A stretch of 13,525 nucleotides of DNA, taken from Oscillospiraceae bacterium (GTDB taxonomy: Bacteria > Bacillota > Clostridia > Oscillospirales > Ruminococcaceae). The position numbers and the translations under genes were made by a program. The DNA is taken from assembly GCA_029005335.1 (NCBI GenBank), contig JAQXFT010000060.1, positions 1-13,525 of the forward strand, read 5' to 3'. The notes under the pieces are model-generated. The model saw nothing but the letters and a program-made list of their open reading frames with translations, was not told where the DNA came from and did no database searches. Numbering within the stretch: the first letter of the stretch is position 1; each line of letters starts with the position of its first letter. Of the stretch, positions 1 through 7,974 are shown piece after piece.

Positions 1-918
1 CAGACTGATATATGCCTTTGCTATATGCAGGACAGAGTTCCCGAAAAACTTCTGAAACAGATTAAAAGTTCACTTGACAATATAAATCTTGAAAGCATAC
101 TTTCAACGGGATATGTAAGACCGTTTCTCGAAAGCAAAAGCTTTGAAATATTCAGCTCAACGGGACCTACCGAAAGACCTGACGTTTTATGTTCAAAGCT
201 GATAGAGGGCAGAGTTGCCGTATTAATAGACGGCATACCGTTTGCAATAGTTATTCCTAAATTCTTCACGGAAAGTTTTCAGACACTTGACGATTATTCA
301 TTCAAACCGTATTATGCATTTTTCATACGCTGGATAAAATATATTGCATTCTTTATATCAATACTTCTTCCGGCACTTTATGTATCAATAGCACTTCATC
401 ACCCCGAACTTCTGAACAGTACGCTTCTGATGATTCTTGTTGATGCCGAAAAAAAAGCTCCCATAGCACTTCTTGCGGAGGGGTTCGGCGTACTGATTAT
501 GTATGAAATAATCCGTGAGGCCGGTGTAAGACTTCCAAAAGCAGTAGGCGGAGCAGTAAGCATAGTAGGAGGTCTTATTATAGGTGATTCCGCCGTAAAT
601 TCGGGACTTGTCAGCACCCCAATGCTTACTATAATAGCACTTGCAGTAACAAGCGGATTTGTCGTTCCCGAACTTAATCAGAGCATAACTATATTAAGAC
701 TTCTTTTTTTGATATCGGGGGGACTTCTCGGACTTTTCGGAATAAGTCTGCTCGGAAGTGCTGTATTATTCAATATATGTGCAACAGAAGATTACGGATT
801 CCCGTTTACTGCACCGATATCGCCGTTTAATATGAAATCCATGAGGGATACGACATTCCGCCAGAGTTTCCGTAAAATGCAGGACGGCGGATTCACAGTG
901 GAGGAACTTCATGAATAA
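1..918 (+). CDS. gerA: GerA-family spore germinant receptor subunit A, 5'-truncated by window edge
   Basis: This is the A subunit of a Ger-type nutrient germinant receptor in the spore inner membrane; with the B and C subunits it senses germinants. The reading frame is open from base 1, so the ATG at 25 is internal and the true start lies upstream. The 305 visible codons cover the end of the soluble N-terminal domain (cytoplasmic in this family), including a stretch reading VLIDGIPFAIVIP, and the whole membrane domain. The membrane domain begins near RWIKYIAFFISILLPALYVS and continues through the family-typical IREAGVRLPKAVGGAVSIVG, LIIGDSAVNSGLVS and GLFGISLLG segments. It ends in a polar tail containing PFTAPISPFN. 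These segments match the GerA family (PF03323), whose members are usually 460-550 residues. The last 8 bases overlap the gerB start (ATGAATAA), indicating translational coupling. The promoter is outside the window, so its sporulation control cannot be seen. Confidence 0.95.
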   Translation, partial: QTDICLCYMQDRVPEKLLKQIKSSLDNINLESILSTGYVRPFLESKSFEIFSSTGPTERPDVLCSKLIEGRVAVLIDGIPFAIVIPKFFTESFQTLDDYSFKPYYAFFIRWIKYIAFFISILLPALYVSIALHHPELLNSTLLMILVDAEKKAPIALLAEGFGVLIMYEIIREAGVRLPKAVGGAVSIVGGLIIGDSAVNSGLVSTPMLTIIALAVTSGFVVPELNQSITILRLLFLISGGLLGLFGISLLGSAVLFNICATEDYGFPFTAPISPFNMKSMRDTTFRQSFRKMQDGGFTVEELHE

Positions 919-1900
919 AATATCATTCGGACAGTTTGCCTCACTTCTTCTTGCATCAGATGCGTTTGCACTTATTTGCTATTCAAACAAAATTTCACTT
1001 GCAACGCTCTGGGGATTTCTGATTTCGGTATCAGTACAGTTTATAATATCTCTTATTCTGACAAAACGCAGTATTCCGTCAGACAATAAATTTCTGCTGT
1101 GGATTTATCTTTTTTCCGCATTGATATGGGGAACTCTTTTATTTATACGTGTATGGAATATATCAAAAGCAATATATATATCTGTTCCGGAAATAAAATT
1201 TCTTCCGGAAAATCTTATAATATCCGGACTTATAGCTGTTGTATGCCTTTATGCCTCCTCACCCGGAATAAAAGCCGTTTCGAGAGCTTCCGTAATCACA
1301 GCCGGATTCGGAGTATTCTGCTTTATAACGATTATACTCGGAAGCTTTAAAAACATAGATACATCAAATCTTCTGATTAAAGATAATTCGGGAATATCCG
1401 GTCAGATAATATCAGGTTTCGCAATCGGAGGGAGTTTCTGCATACTTCCCTTTCTGATAAGTCAGCTGAACGCAAGCCGAATCAAATCCACAGTTTTTTA
1501 TTTTGTATGCAGAAGTATTTTCTATACGGCAGTAATAATTCTGACACTTTTTGTTACAGGCGGAATAATGCAGATTACGGAATTTCCCGTGATGAGAGCA
1601 GTTGAACTATGTCAGCCGTTCAGCAGTCAGAGAATAGACGCATTATTTATAATAGTACTGGTAATACTTGCAGTAATGGGAATTTCCGTTCAGACGGTAA
1701 CGGCTTCACAGATTATTGAAACAATTTTCCCGAAGTTCACAAGATTCAGAAGTACAGCAATAATTATTATAATGATTCTGCTTTCGCTGATTCTCGGGAA
1801 GACAAATATATATAGCTTCGCATATGCGGTAATATTTATGATTTCACCGGTATTTACAGCAATACTGGTATTACTGAAAAAAGGAGATAAACATAAATGA
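911..1900 (+). CDS. gerB: GerB-family spore germination permease subunit
   Basis: This is the B subunit of the germinant receptor, an APC-superfamily transporter-like integral membrane protein that in this family is thought to hold the germinant-binding pocket. The 329 residues form roughly ten hydrophobic segments from about residue 8 to 322. The family-like stretch QRIDALFIIVLVILAVMG lies at about 241-257, and a soluble loop lies around 145-165. GerB proteins are usually near 360 residues, so this one is slightly short but looks complete. The ATG at 911 follows GAGGAA at 901-906 and overlaps gerA by 8 bases. The 3' end overlaps the gerC start by 4 bases (ATGA). The A-B-C order and overlaps are those of a standard ger operon. 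Sequence alone cannot reveal which germinant it senses. Confidence 0.93.
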   Translation: MNKISFGQFASLLLASDAFALICYSNKISLATLWGFLISVSVQFIISLILTKRSIPSDNKFLLWIYLFSALIWGTLLFIRVWNISKAIYISVPEIKFLPENLIISGLIAVVCLYASSPGIKAVSRASVITAGFGVFCFITIILGSFKNIDTSNLLIKDNSGISGQIISGFAIGGSFCILPFLISQLNASRIKSTVFYFVCRSIFYTAVIILTLFVTGGIMQITEFPVMRAVELCQPFSSQRIDALFIIVLVILAVMGISVQTVTASQIIETIFPKFTRFRSTAIIIIMILLSLILGKTNIYSFAYAVIFMISPVFTAILVLLKKGDKHK

Positions 1901-2436
1901 GGAAAACCAAACTTATATTAATATCTCTTATTCCGGCAATATTGTGTGGCTGTACTCATCAGGAGGTTCAGGAAAAAGCGTATCTCCGAAGTATGTCCGT
2001 ATCGGGAAATGATTTGAAAACGGTATCAATGAATTTCTACAATAAGGATTCAGAACCCACAAAGGCTCAGAATAAGAGCTTTGACGGCATACTTGAAAAT
2101 TCGGAAGTAAAAAGCGGAAAATCAATTTTTACAGGACATACTGAATTAATAGTGCTGGGCGAATGTGACTATACGGAAACCTTACGCTTTATGCTTGAGG
2201 AGTGGAAGGTTTCACCCTCATGTATAGTAATATATGGTGGGGATAATTCAGAAAATATCATTTCAGATACAGATTCCGGAAAGCTTGCCGATTCAATAAG
2301 AACTGCAGTAAAGCAGAATAAAATTCCCGAAAATGATATTATAACAGTTTTAAGCTCACTTCTGAAAAATCATCAGAGCGAGATTCCCGAAATTGATTCG
2401 GAAGGAAATCTCAGAAGCATTGTAATAAATGCCTGA
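1897..2436 (+). CDS. gerC: Short GerC-family germination lipoprotein (N-terminal part only)
   Basis: This is the C subunit of the germinant receptor, a lipoprotein anchored outside the spore inner membrane. Residues 1-18 are a basic then hydrophobic signal peptide ending in the lipobox LCGC, so Cys19 should be lipidated. The following EVQEKAYLRSMSVSG and the segment with KSIFTGHTELIVLGE (about 74-89) match the first domain of Ger(x)C proteins, where the usual text is like FFGHLKVIVIGE. The length is only 179 residues, against roughly 360-400 for the family, and the C-terminal domains are missing. The stop at 2434-2436 is followed within seven bases by a strong terminator, so there is no room for a degraded 3' half. 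The ATG overlaps the gerB stop, and an AGGAG lies about a dozen bases upstream. Family assignment rests on position, lipobox and N-terminal pattern; it may be a lineage-specific short form. Confidence 0.82.
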   Translation: MRKTKLILISLIPAILCGCTHQEVQEKAYLRSMSVSGNDLKTVSMNFYNKDSEPTKAQNKSFDGILENSEVKSGKSIFTGHTELIVLGECDYTETLRFMLEEWKVSPSCIVIYGGDNSENIISDTDSGKLADSIRTAVKQNKIPENDIITVLSSLLKNHQSEIPEIDSEGNLRSIVINA

Positions 2437-2442
2437 AAAAAT

Positions 2443-2475
2443 AAAAAAGGACATATCAGAGGATATGCCTTTTTT
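2443..2475. terminator. Bidirectional intrinsic terminator between gerC and dusB
   Basis: A-rich arm AAAAAAGG (2443-2450), one bulged A, then CATATC (2452-2457), loop AGAG (2458-2461), GATATG (2462-2467) and CCTTTTTT (2468-2475). The hairpin has a T-run on both strands, so it can end the plus-strand ger operon and the minus-strand dusB operon. The dusB stop codon (2456-2458) lies at the loop junction, so the last residues of DusB are encoded by the terminator itself. Confidence 0.9.
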
Positions 2476-3445
2476 GTGTTTCAAGAAATTCTTCTGCGAG
2501 AAGCTCCGCCTGTTCATAGGATTCAAGGGAATAGCATTTTGCACGGAATTTTGCTGAACCGTAACAGCCATTCATATACCATGCGGAAATTTTTCTGGCT
2601 TCACGAATTGCAATATTTTCGGGCTTTTCGCTGAAATCCAGTATAAGCCGGATATGTTCAAGCATTATCTGCATTTTGTATTCATGAGAGGGCGGAATAT
2701 ATTCCCTGCCCTCGAAATACGATTTTATCTCATCGAATATAAAAGGATTTCCATAGCTTGCACGGCCTGTCATAACAAGGTCACAGCCGGTTTTTTCGTA
2801 CATATCAAGGCAGGATTTCAAATCCGTAATATCACCGTTGCCAATAACCGGAACTGATACATTTTTTTTGACTTCGGAAATTATATTCCAGTCGGCTTCA
2901 CCGCTGTAAAACTGTTCACGTGTTCTTCCGTGAACGGCTATTGCGGAAACTCCGGCGGATTCCATAGCCCTTGCAAATTCGACAGCATTTTTTGAATTAT
3001 TATCCCACCCACTGCGGAATTTTACCGTAACAGGTACTTTTGAAGCCCTGACAGCAGATTCCGCAACAGCATATGCTGTTTTAATATCCTTCATAAGTGC
3101 TGAACCGCAACCGATATTTACAACCTTAGGGACGGGACAGCCCATATTTATATCGATTATATCGGGGTTAAATACGCTTACAATCTCTACAGCACGGGAC
3201 ATAAATTCCGGTTCAGAGCCGAAAAGCTGTATTGCCATAGGTCTTTCGCAGTCGGTAACAGTGCAAAGCTCCTTGGTTTTGCGGTCGCTGTAACAGAGAC
3301 CCTTTGCCGATACCATTTCACTGACAACATAGCTTGCTCCGAATCTTCTACACATCGTTCTGTATGCACGGTCAGCGACACCTGCCATAGGAGCTAATGC
3401 GGAGGTTTTTTCTATACTTACGTTTCCTATTTTAATATACTGCAT
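2456..3445 (-). CDS. dusB: tRNA-dihydrouridine synthase, DusB type
   Basis: This is an FMN enzyme that reduces specific uridines in the tRNA D-loop to dihydrouridine with NAD(P)H; it acts in the cytoplasm. The 329 residues show the family order: FMN-binding LAPMAGVAD (17-25), a QLFG segment (73-76), the catalytic-cysteine motif DINMGCP with Cys103 as the expected proton donor, VKFRSGW (141-147), VHGRTREQFYSG (171-182), VIGNGDI (200-206) and the phosphate-binding TGRASYGNP (226-234). An additional helical RNA-binding domain follows. Residues 112-117 read GCGSAL where GAGSAL is commoner, a mild variant. Length is normal. It is the last gene of the polA operon: its ATG is two bases past the GtrA stop, and its 3' end runs into the shared terminator. 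Clostridia often carry one Dus protein of this type; the exact uridine target cannot be told from sequence. Confidence 0.95.
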   Translation of the reverse strand: MQYIKIGNVSIEKTSALAPMAGVADRAYRTMCRRFGASYVVSEMVSAKGLCYSDRKTKELCTVTDCERPMAIQLFGSEPEFMSRAVEIVSVFNPDIIDINMGCPVPKVVNIGCGSALMKDIKTAYAVAESAVRASKVPVTVKFRSGWDNNSKNAVEFARAMESAGVSAIAVHGRTREQFYSGEADWNIISEVKKNVSVPVIGNGDITDLKSCLDMYEKTGCDLVMTGRASYGNPFIFDEIKSYFEGREYIPPSHEYKMQIMLEHIRLILDFSEKPENIAIREARKISAWYMNGCYGSAKFRAKCYSLESYEQAELLAEEFLETQKRHIL

Positions 3446-3447
3446 GG

Positions 3448-3921
3448 TTATTTCTTTTCCCTGAATACGAATATTTTGCTTATTATGTAATTGAGTATAA
3501 GAACTACTACATTTGCGGTAATTTTAGTAATCCAGTAATTTATACCAATAAGCGAATATCCGAGCCACATCATTACAGCTTCAACTATAAGAGTGAAAAC
3601 CCGTCCGCCATAGAATGATACAGCTTCCGCAAAAATTTCCTTTGCATTTTCCGCATGCGATTCAAATACCCATATGCGGTTAGTAACATATGCAAAGGTT
3701 ACGGCACAAATCCATGATACAACCGTACTTCCTGTACTTACGATTCCGTCACCGAATCCGGCATTTTCCAGAAGCATTTTTGAAATTCCTGCTGTCACAA
3801 AGCTTACTGCTGTGGTAAGAACTCCGAATATGAGATACAGCCATTTTTCTTCGTATTTATAATAAATATCCTGCAAGGGCTTAGGAAGAATACTGACACA
3901 CATTTTTATAAATTTATCCAT
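3448..3921 (-). CDS. GtrA-like family membrane protein
   Basis: This is a small integral membrane protein of the GtrA family (PF04138). Some members are proposed to move polyprenyl-linked sugars across the membrane, or to partner glycosyltransferases in cell-wall or surface polysaccharide decoration. The 157 residues give four hydrophobic segments, at about 28-48, 62-84, 103-124 and 128-152. The paired family motifs FAYVTNRIWVF (76-86) and NYIISKIFVF (144-153) sit at the ends of segments two and four. A short amphipathic N-terminus with KPLQDIYYKYEEKW precedes the first segment, which is common for the family. It lies between tsaD (15-base gap) and dusB (2-base gap), so it is co-transcribed with them; AAAGGA lies about 10 bases before the ATG. 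No glycosyltransferase gene is adjacent, so its substrate is unknown. Confidence 0.88.
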   Translation of the reverse strand: MDKFIKMCVSILPKPLQDIYYKYEEKWLYLIFGVLTTAVSFVTAGISKMLLENAGFGDGIVSTGSTVVSWICAVTFAYVTNRIWVFESHAENAKEIFAEAVSFYGGRVFTLIVEAVMMWLGYSLIGINYWITKITANVVVLILNYIISKIFVFREKK

Positions 3922-3936
3922 TTCAAAAAAATCCTT

Positions 3937-4953
3937 TCAGAAAGTTATATTGTCAATCGGCATAGTAGCATAGGCGTTAAGGGATTCATCGGCAGTAATT
4001 CCGGCAATATAGTTGTAATATCCCTGACTTGCAATCATAGCTCCGTTATCTCCGCAAAGGCTTAATTCCGGCATATAGAATTTATATCCCCTTTTAGTAC
4101 ATTCGGATTCAAATGCGGAGCGTACTCCCGAATTTGCCGAAACTCCTCCGGCAAGAGCAATTTTTCTGTATCCGGAATCTTCTGAAGCTTTCATAGTTTT
4201 CTGAACGAGAATTTCCGCAATAGTATGCTGTATGCTTGCAGAGAGATTATTTTTGTTGATTCCGATACCCTTTTGCTCTGCATTGTGTACAAGATTTACA
4301 ACGGAGGTTTTAAGTCCCGAAAAGCTGAAATCGTATTCACTTCCTGCAACTTTCGGGTGCGGTAATTTATAGGCATTGAAATCGCCGTTCTGTGATGCGT
4401 GGTCTATATGAACTCCCCCCGGATATGGAAATCCCATAGCTCTTGCACATTTATCAAAGCATTCTCCGGCAGCATCATCACGGGTTCTTCCTATTACCTT
4501 AAATTTCGTATAGGATTTTACTTCAATAATATGACTGTGACCTCCGCTTGCCACAAGGCATAAATAAGGCGGTTCAAGCTCAGGATATGTGAGGTAATTT
4601 GTTGCGATATGTCCCGATATGTGATGTACCGGAACTAAAGGTTTTCCGGCAGACATTGCAAGACCCTTTGCAAAGCTTACTCCTACAAGCAATGCTCCGA
4701 TAAGTCCGGGGGAATATGTTACAGCTATTGCATCTATATCCCTGAGACTTTTTCCGGCATCATCAAGAGCCTTTTCAAGAACTCCCAGTATATTTTCACA
4801 GTGACGGCGTGAAGCGATTTCCGGAACTACTCCGCCGTATTTTTTATGTTCTTCAATCTGCGTTGAAACTACGGAAGAAAGAATTTCCCTCCCGTCTCTT
4901 ACTACGCTTATTGCTGTTTCATCGCATGAGCTTTCAATTCCAAGTATAAGCAT
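3937..4953 (-). CDS. tsaD: tRNA N6-adenosine threonylcarbamoyltransferase TsaD
   Basis: This is the catalytic subunit for the universal t6A37 modification of ANN-decoding tRNAs. It moves the threonylcarbamoyl group from TC-AMP to A37, working with TsaB and TsaE in bacteria. The 338 residues, the usual length, contain GIESSCDET (5-13), PEIASRRH (44-51) and the metal-binding HHISGH with His111 and His115. They also contain LVASGGHS (133-140), DDAAGECFDK (159-168), FSFSGLKT (209-216), GGVSANSGVRS (269-279) and CGDNGAMIA with Asp302 as the third metal ligand. All expected active-site residues are present, so it should be functional. The ATG shares one base with the upstream rimI-like stop (TAATG), which implies translational coupling. 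The tsaB and tsaE genes, often beside tsaD and rimI in Firmicutes, are not in this operon. Confidence 0.97.
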   Translation of the reverse strand: MLILGIESSCDETAISVVRDGREILSSVVSTQIEEHKKYGGVVPEIASRRHCENILGVLEKALDDAGKSLRDIDAIAVTYSPGLIGALLVGVSFAKGLAMSAGKPLVPVHHISGHIATNYLTYPELEPPYLCLVASGGHSHIIEVKSYTKFKVIGRTRDDAAGECFDKCARAMGFPYPGGVHIDHASQNGDFNAYKLPHPKVAGSEYDFSFSGLKTSVVNLVHNAEQKGIGINKNNLSASIQHTIAEILVQKTMKASEDSGYRKIALAGGVSANSGVRSAFESECTKRGYKFYMPELSLCGDNGAMIASQGYYNYIAGITADESLNAYATMPIDNITF

Positions 4954-5408
4954 TATTTTTTGATACCTGCTTTCTTTTTCATTATTAAAGCGTTTTCGGT
5001 CGGATTTGAATAGAATCTTTTTCTGACTGAAATTTTTTCAAATCCGGCTTTAAGATAAAGATTTATTGCAATCTGATTTGATTCTCTTACTTCAAGAAAA
5101 ATATCCTCTGTATCTTCGGGAAGAATTTTTTCAAATTCGGATATAAGAGCTGTTGCATAGCCTTTTCTTCTGTATTCGGGAAGTACCGCTACATTAGTAA
5201 TATCAGCCTCCCCTATGGCTGTATAAGCTGTGAGAAGTGCAGAAATTATTCCGTCATTCTCCTGAATATAAAGGACGATTCCGTTATCCTTTAATGATTC
5301 GGATTTGAAGCTTTCGGCAGACCAGCCATCAGGAATACACAGCTTTTCAGTTTCGGCAAGCTTTGCATATATATATTCGGGAGTGTTTTTATCAGCCCTT
5401 AGCATCAT
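4953..5408 (-). CDS. rimI: RimI-like GNAT N-acetyltransferase (ribosomal protein bS18-alanine type)
   Basis: This is a GNAT acetyltransferase of the RimI type, which in bacteria N-terminally acetylates ribosomal protein bS18. Within 151 residues the central strand and acetyl-CoA loop read VAVLPEYRRKGYATALI (73-89), matching the R/Q-x-x-G-x-G/A pattern with R80, G83 and A85. The RimI signature follows as LEVRESNQIAINLYLKAGF (105-123), with Glu107 and Tyr118 in the positions of the catalytic acid and base, then RFYSNPTENALIMKK. The ATG at 5408 is preceded by a GGGGGG-containing site about ten bases away, inside the polA 3' end. A second in-frame ATG immediately follows, so the start could be one codon later. 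It overlaps polA by 17 bases and tsaD by one. The tsaD neighbour is the usual one for rimI and supports this name over a generic acetyltransferase. Confidence 0.88.
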   Translation of the reverse strand: MMLRADKNTPEYIYAKLAETEKLCIPDGWSAESFKSESLKDNGIVLYIQENDGIISALLTAYTAIGEADITNVAVLPEYRRKGYATALISEFEKILPEDTEDIFLEVRESNQIAINLYLKAGFEKISVRKRFYSNPTENALIMKKKAGIKK

Positions 5409-7905
5409 ACCAGCTTGCCCCCCTGTTTACATCTGCTATAAGCGGAACTTTCAGTTTAAAGACGTTTGTCATTTCATAATGAAGAATTTCCGAAGCACGC
5501 TTACTGTCTTTTTCATCAGATTCAACTATAAGCTCATCGTGAAACTGCAATATAAGGTGTGCATTGAGATTTTCTTCCTTGAATTTTCTGTATACGTTAA
5601 TCATAGCTATTTTAATCAAATCGGCGGAAGTACCCTGTATAGGAGTATTCATGGCAATTCTTTTTCCCTCTGCCTTAGTTTTCATGTTTGATGATTTAAG
5701 CTCCGGAATATGTCTTTTTCTTCCGAACATTGTTGAAACTGTTCCGGATTTTTCCGCATTTTCAACGGTTTTTGACATAAATTCCTTTACTTTGGGATAT
5801 TTTTCAAGATACTGGTCTATATATTCCTGAGCTTTTTCGAGTGTTGTATTTATATCCTCTGCAAGAGAATAAGCTCCGATTCCGTAAATTATTCCGAAAT
5901 TTACTGCCTTTGCGGAGCTTCGCATTTCCGGAGTAACCATTATGGGCGGAACGTCAAATACCTGTGATGCTGTAGCTGTGTGAATATCCTCTCCGTTTAT
6001 AAAAGCCCCAATCATATTTTTATCACCGCAAAGATGTGCCATAACTCTTAGTTCAATCTGACTGTAGTCAGCATCAAGAAGTATTTTACCTGATTCCGCA
6101 ACAAAGAATTTTCTCATATTTCTTCCGAGTTCAGTTTTTACGGGGATATTCTGCATATTAGGTTCAGCAGAGGAAATTCTTCCCGTACGTGTTTCGGTCT
6201 GTTTGAAGCAGGTGTGGATTCTTCCGTCAGCCGATACGGTTTTCAGAAGACCGTCAACATAGGTAGATTTAAGTTTGGTATATTGTCTGTATTTCAGAAC
6301 ATATCCGGCAACAGGATAATCTTTTTTCAGTTTATTTAAAACATCAGCACTTGTGGAATATCCGGATTTGGTTTTCTTATCCGGAGGAAGTCCCATTTCA
6401 TCAAAGAGAACTGTTCCGAGCTGTTTCGGGGAAAGTATATTGAATTTATGACCGGCACAATCATAAATCATCTGACCCGTCTCTTCAATAAGCTCGTCCA
6501 GATGTACTCCGAAATCCCTTACTCCCTGCGAATTTAATTTTACTCCATAATGCTCCATTGAAGCAAGAACTTCTGTGAGAGGAAGCTCAATATTATTCAT
6601 CAGAGATGTCATATTTTCTTTTTCTATGAGACTGACAAGCCTTTCAGAAAGAGCTTTTAAAGACAATAAATCACCGTTTTCATCGTCATAATAGTGTACG
6701 TTGTATTCTCTGCAAAGCTTTGCTATATTATAGTCTGATGATGATGAATCAAGCAGATAACCGCATATCTCAATATCGCACTCAATATTTTCAACGCTTC
6801 TTCCATGGCTTAAAGCATATCTGTAGTGAGGCTTTGCACCTGATGTAATCTTTCTGCACTTTCCTGAAAGGAAATCAAGAATCATATCAGTATTTTCAGT
6901 GATGTATATTTTGTTTCCGTCACGTATTCTGAGCTTTTCTCCGTCAAATATATATGAACATACGCTGATATTTTCAAATACTGCGGAATCTGTGAGATTT
7001 ATTATCTCAGGAATGATTTCTTCATATTCCGGAATTTCTGAATCTGATTCAGTAAGATTAAGCTTTTCAATAAGCTTCTGCATTTCAAGTTCAGTCAGGA
7101 ATTTATAAAGCTCTGATTTATTCATCTCTGAAATTTTATAGCTTTCAGGATTTTTATCTATGGGAACATCACATTTTATAGTAGCAAGCCACTTGCTTTC
7201 CTGTGCTGATGACTTTCCGTTTTCGAGCTTGGTTCTGACACTTTTTGTAATATCGGCATTGTCAAGATTTTCATAGAGATTTTCAACTGTTGAGAATTTT
7301 TTTATAAGCGTTGAAGCTGTTTTTTCGCCTATTCCGGCAACTCCCTTTATATTATCCGAGCTGTCTCCCATAAGAGCTTTAAAATCAATCATATTTATGG
7401 GTTCAAATCCATAATCTTCGGAAAATTTCTGACGGTCATATACTATTACGCCCTTATTTGTTTCAAGTCTGACTGTTATTTTTTCATCAATAAGCTGAAG
7501 GCTGTCACGGTCTCCCGTAAGGATATAACATTCATGATTGCTTTCTGAAAATGTCCTTGAAAGAGTTCCTAAAATATCATCAGCTTCAAAGCCCTCACAT
7601 TCAACTATTTTTATTCCCATAAGCGTCAGAAGCTTTTTTATAAGTGGCATCTGCTGAAACAATTCATCAGGCATACCCTTGCGGTTCGCCTTATATGTTG
7701 ATACTGCCTTATGTCTGAATGTAGGTTTATGCATATCAAATGCCACGGCTACGCAGTCGGGCTTTATGGAATCGAAATTCTTGAAGTATATATTCATAAA
7801 TCCGAATACCGCATTTGTAGGCACTCCGTCTTTATTCGATAATGCTCTTATTGCATAAAATGCACGGTTAAGAATACTGTTTCCGTCAATGGCAAGCAGT
7901 TTCAA
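5392..7905 (-). CDS. polA: DNA polymerase I, with degenerate 3'-5' exonuclease domain
   Basis: This enzyme fills gaps and removes RNA primers during repair and Okazaki-fragment maturation. Starting at the TTG at 7905 it has 837 residues. Residues 1-285 are the 5'-3' flap nuclease: LLAIDGNS, YKANRKGMPDE, GFEADDILGTL, TGDRDSLQL, MGDSSDNIKGVAGIGEKTA. Residues about 305-430 occupy the proofreading domain, but the DxE motif expected near 315 is absent and only an Asp377-containing CDIEICGYLLD strand is recognisable, so proofreading is probably lost. The polymerase domain has TRTGRISSAEPNMQNIP (572-588), motif A DADYSQIELR (611-620), motif B RSSAKAVNFGIIYG (662-675) and motif C QFHDELIVE (787-795). 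The open frame extends upstream to 8157, but homology begins at LLAIDG and AAGGAAG sits eight bases before the TTG. The longer version would also cross the divergent gene. First gene of the operon. Confidence 0.96.
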   Translation of the reverse strand: MKLLAIDGNSILNRAFYAIRALSNKDGVPTNAVFGFMNIYFKNFDSIKPDCVAVAFDMHKPTFRHKAVSTYKANRKGMPDELFQQMPLIKKLLTLMGIKIVECEGFEADDILGTLSRTFSESNHECYILTGDRDSLQLIDEKITVRLETNKGVIVYDRQKFSEDYGFEPINMIDFKALMGDSSDNIKGVAGIGEKTASTLIKKFSTVENLYENLDNADITKSVRTKLENGKSSAQESKWLATIKCDVPIDKNPESYKISEMNKSELYKFLTELEMQKLIEKLNLTESDSEIPEYEEIIPEIINLTDSAVFENISVCSYIFDGEKLRIRDGNKIYITENTDMILDFLSGKCRKITSGAKPHYRYALSHGRSVENIECDIEICGYLLDSSSSDYNIAKLCREYNVHYYDDENGDLLSLKALSERLVSLIEKENMTSLMNNIELPLTEVLASMEHYGVKLNSQGVRDFGVHLDELIEETGQMIYDCAGHKFNILSPKQLGTVLFDEMGLPPDKKTKSGYSTSADVLNKLKKDYPVAGYVLKYRQYTKLKSTYVDGLLKTVSADGRIHTCFKQTETRTGRISSAEPNMQNIPVKTELGRNMRKFFVAESGKILLDADYSQIELRVMAHLCGDKNMIGAFINGEDIHTATASQVFDVPPIMVTPEMRSSAKAVNFGIIYGIGAYSLAEDINTTLEKAQEYIDQYLEKYPKVKEFMSKTVENAEKSGTVSTMFGRKRHIPELKSSNMKTKAEGKRIAMNTPIQGTSADLIKIAMINVYRKFKEENLNAHLILQFHDELIVESDEKDSKRASEILHYEMTNVFKLKVPLIADVNRGASWYDAKG

Positions 7906-7913
7906 TAAAATCA

Positions 7914-7920
7914 CTTCCTT
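7914..7920 (-). promoter_or_regulatory. polA: Ribosome binding site fixing the polA TTG start
   Basis: On the minus strand AAGGAAG lies eight bases before a TTG codon (7905-7903) that begins the conserved LLAIDG segment. A GTG at 7914-7912 overlaps this site and is too close to be used from it. Two other TTG starts in the window are supported the same way: GGGAGG at 8012-8017 for the gene at 8028, and AAAGGG at 10285-10290 for the gene at 10299. Confidence 0.8.
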
Positions 7921-7936
7921 TATGATTATCAGAGAT

Positions 7937-7965
7937 ATTATACCACATGAGAATACAAAAATCAA
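7937..7965 (-). promoter_or_regulatory. Sigma-A-type promoter of the polA operon
   Basis: Minus-strand TTGATT (7965-7960), a 17-base spacer, and TATAAT (7942-7937) preceded by TGG, giving an extended -10 element. It ends about 30 bases before the polA TTG codon, so the leader would be short. It is likely to drive all five genes through dusB, since the downstream gaps are 15 bases or less. Confidence 0.75.
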
Positions 7966-7974
7966 CTTATATGC

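Noticed and set aside
25..918. gerA as a complete short gene starting at the ATG at 25
   Set aside because: The frame is open back to base 1, the first residues align to the interior of the GerA soluble domain, and there is no ribosome binding site before 25.
2437..2455. Frameshifted remainder of gerC downstream of the stop
   Set aside because: Only a terminator and then dusB on the other strand follow, so there is no space for a lost C-terminal half.
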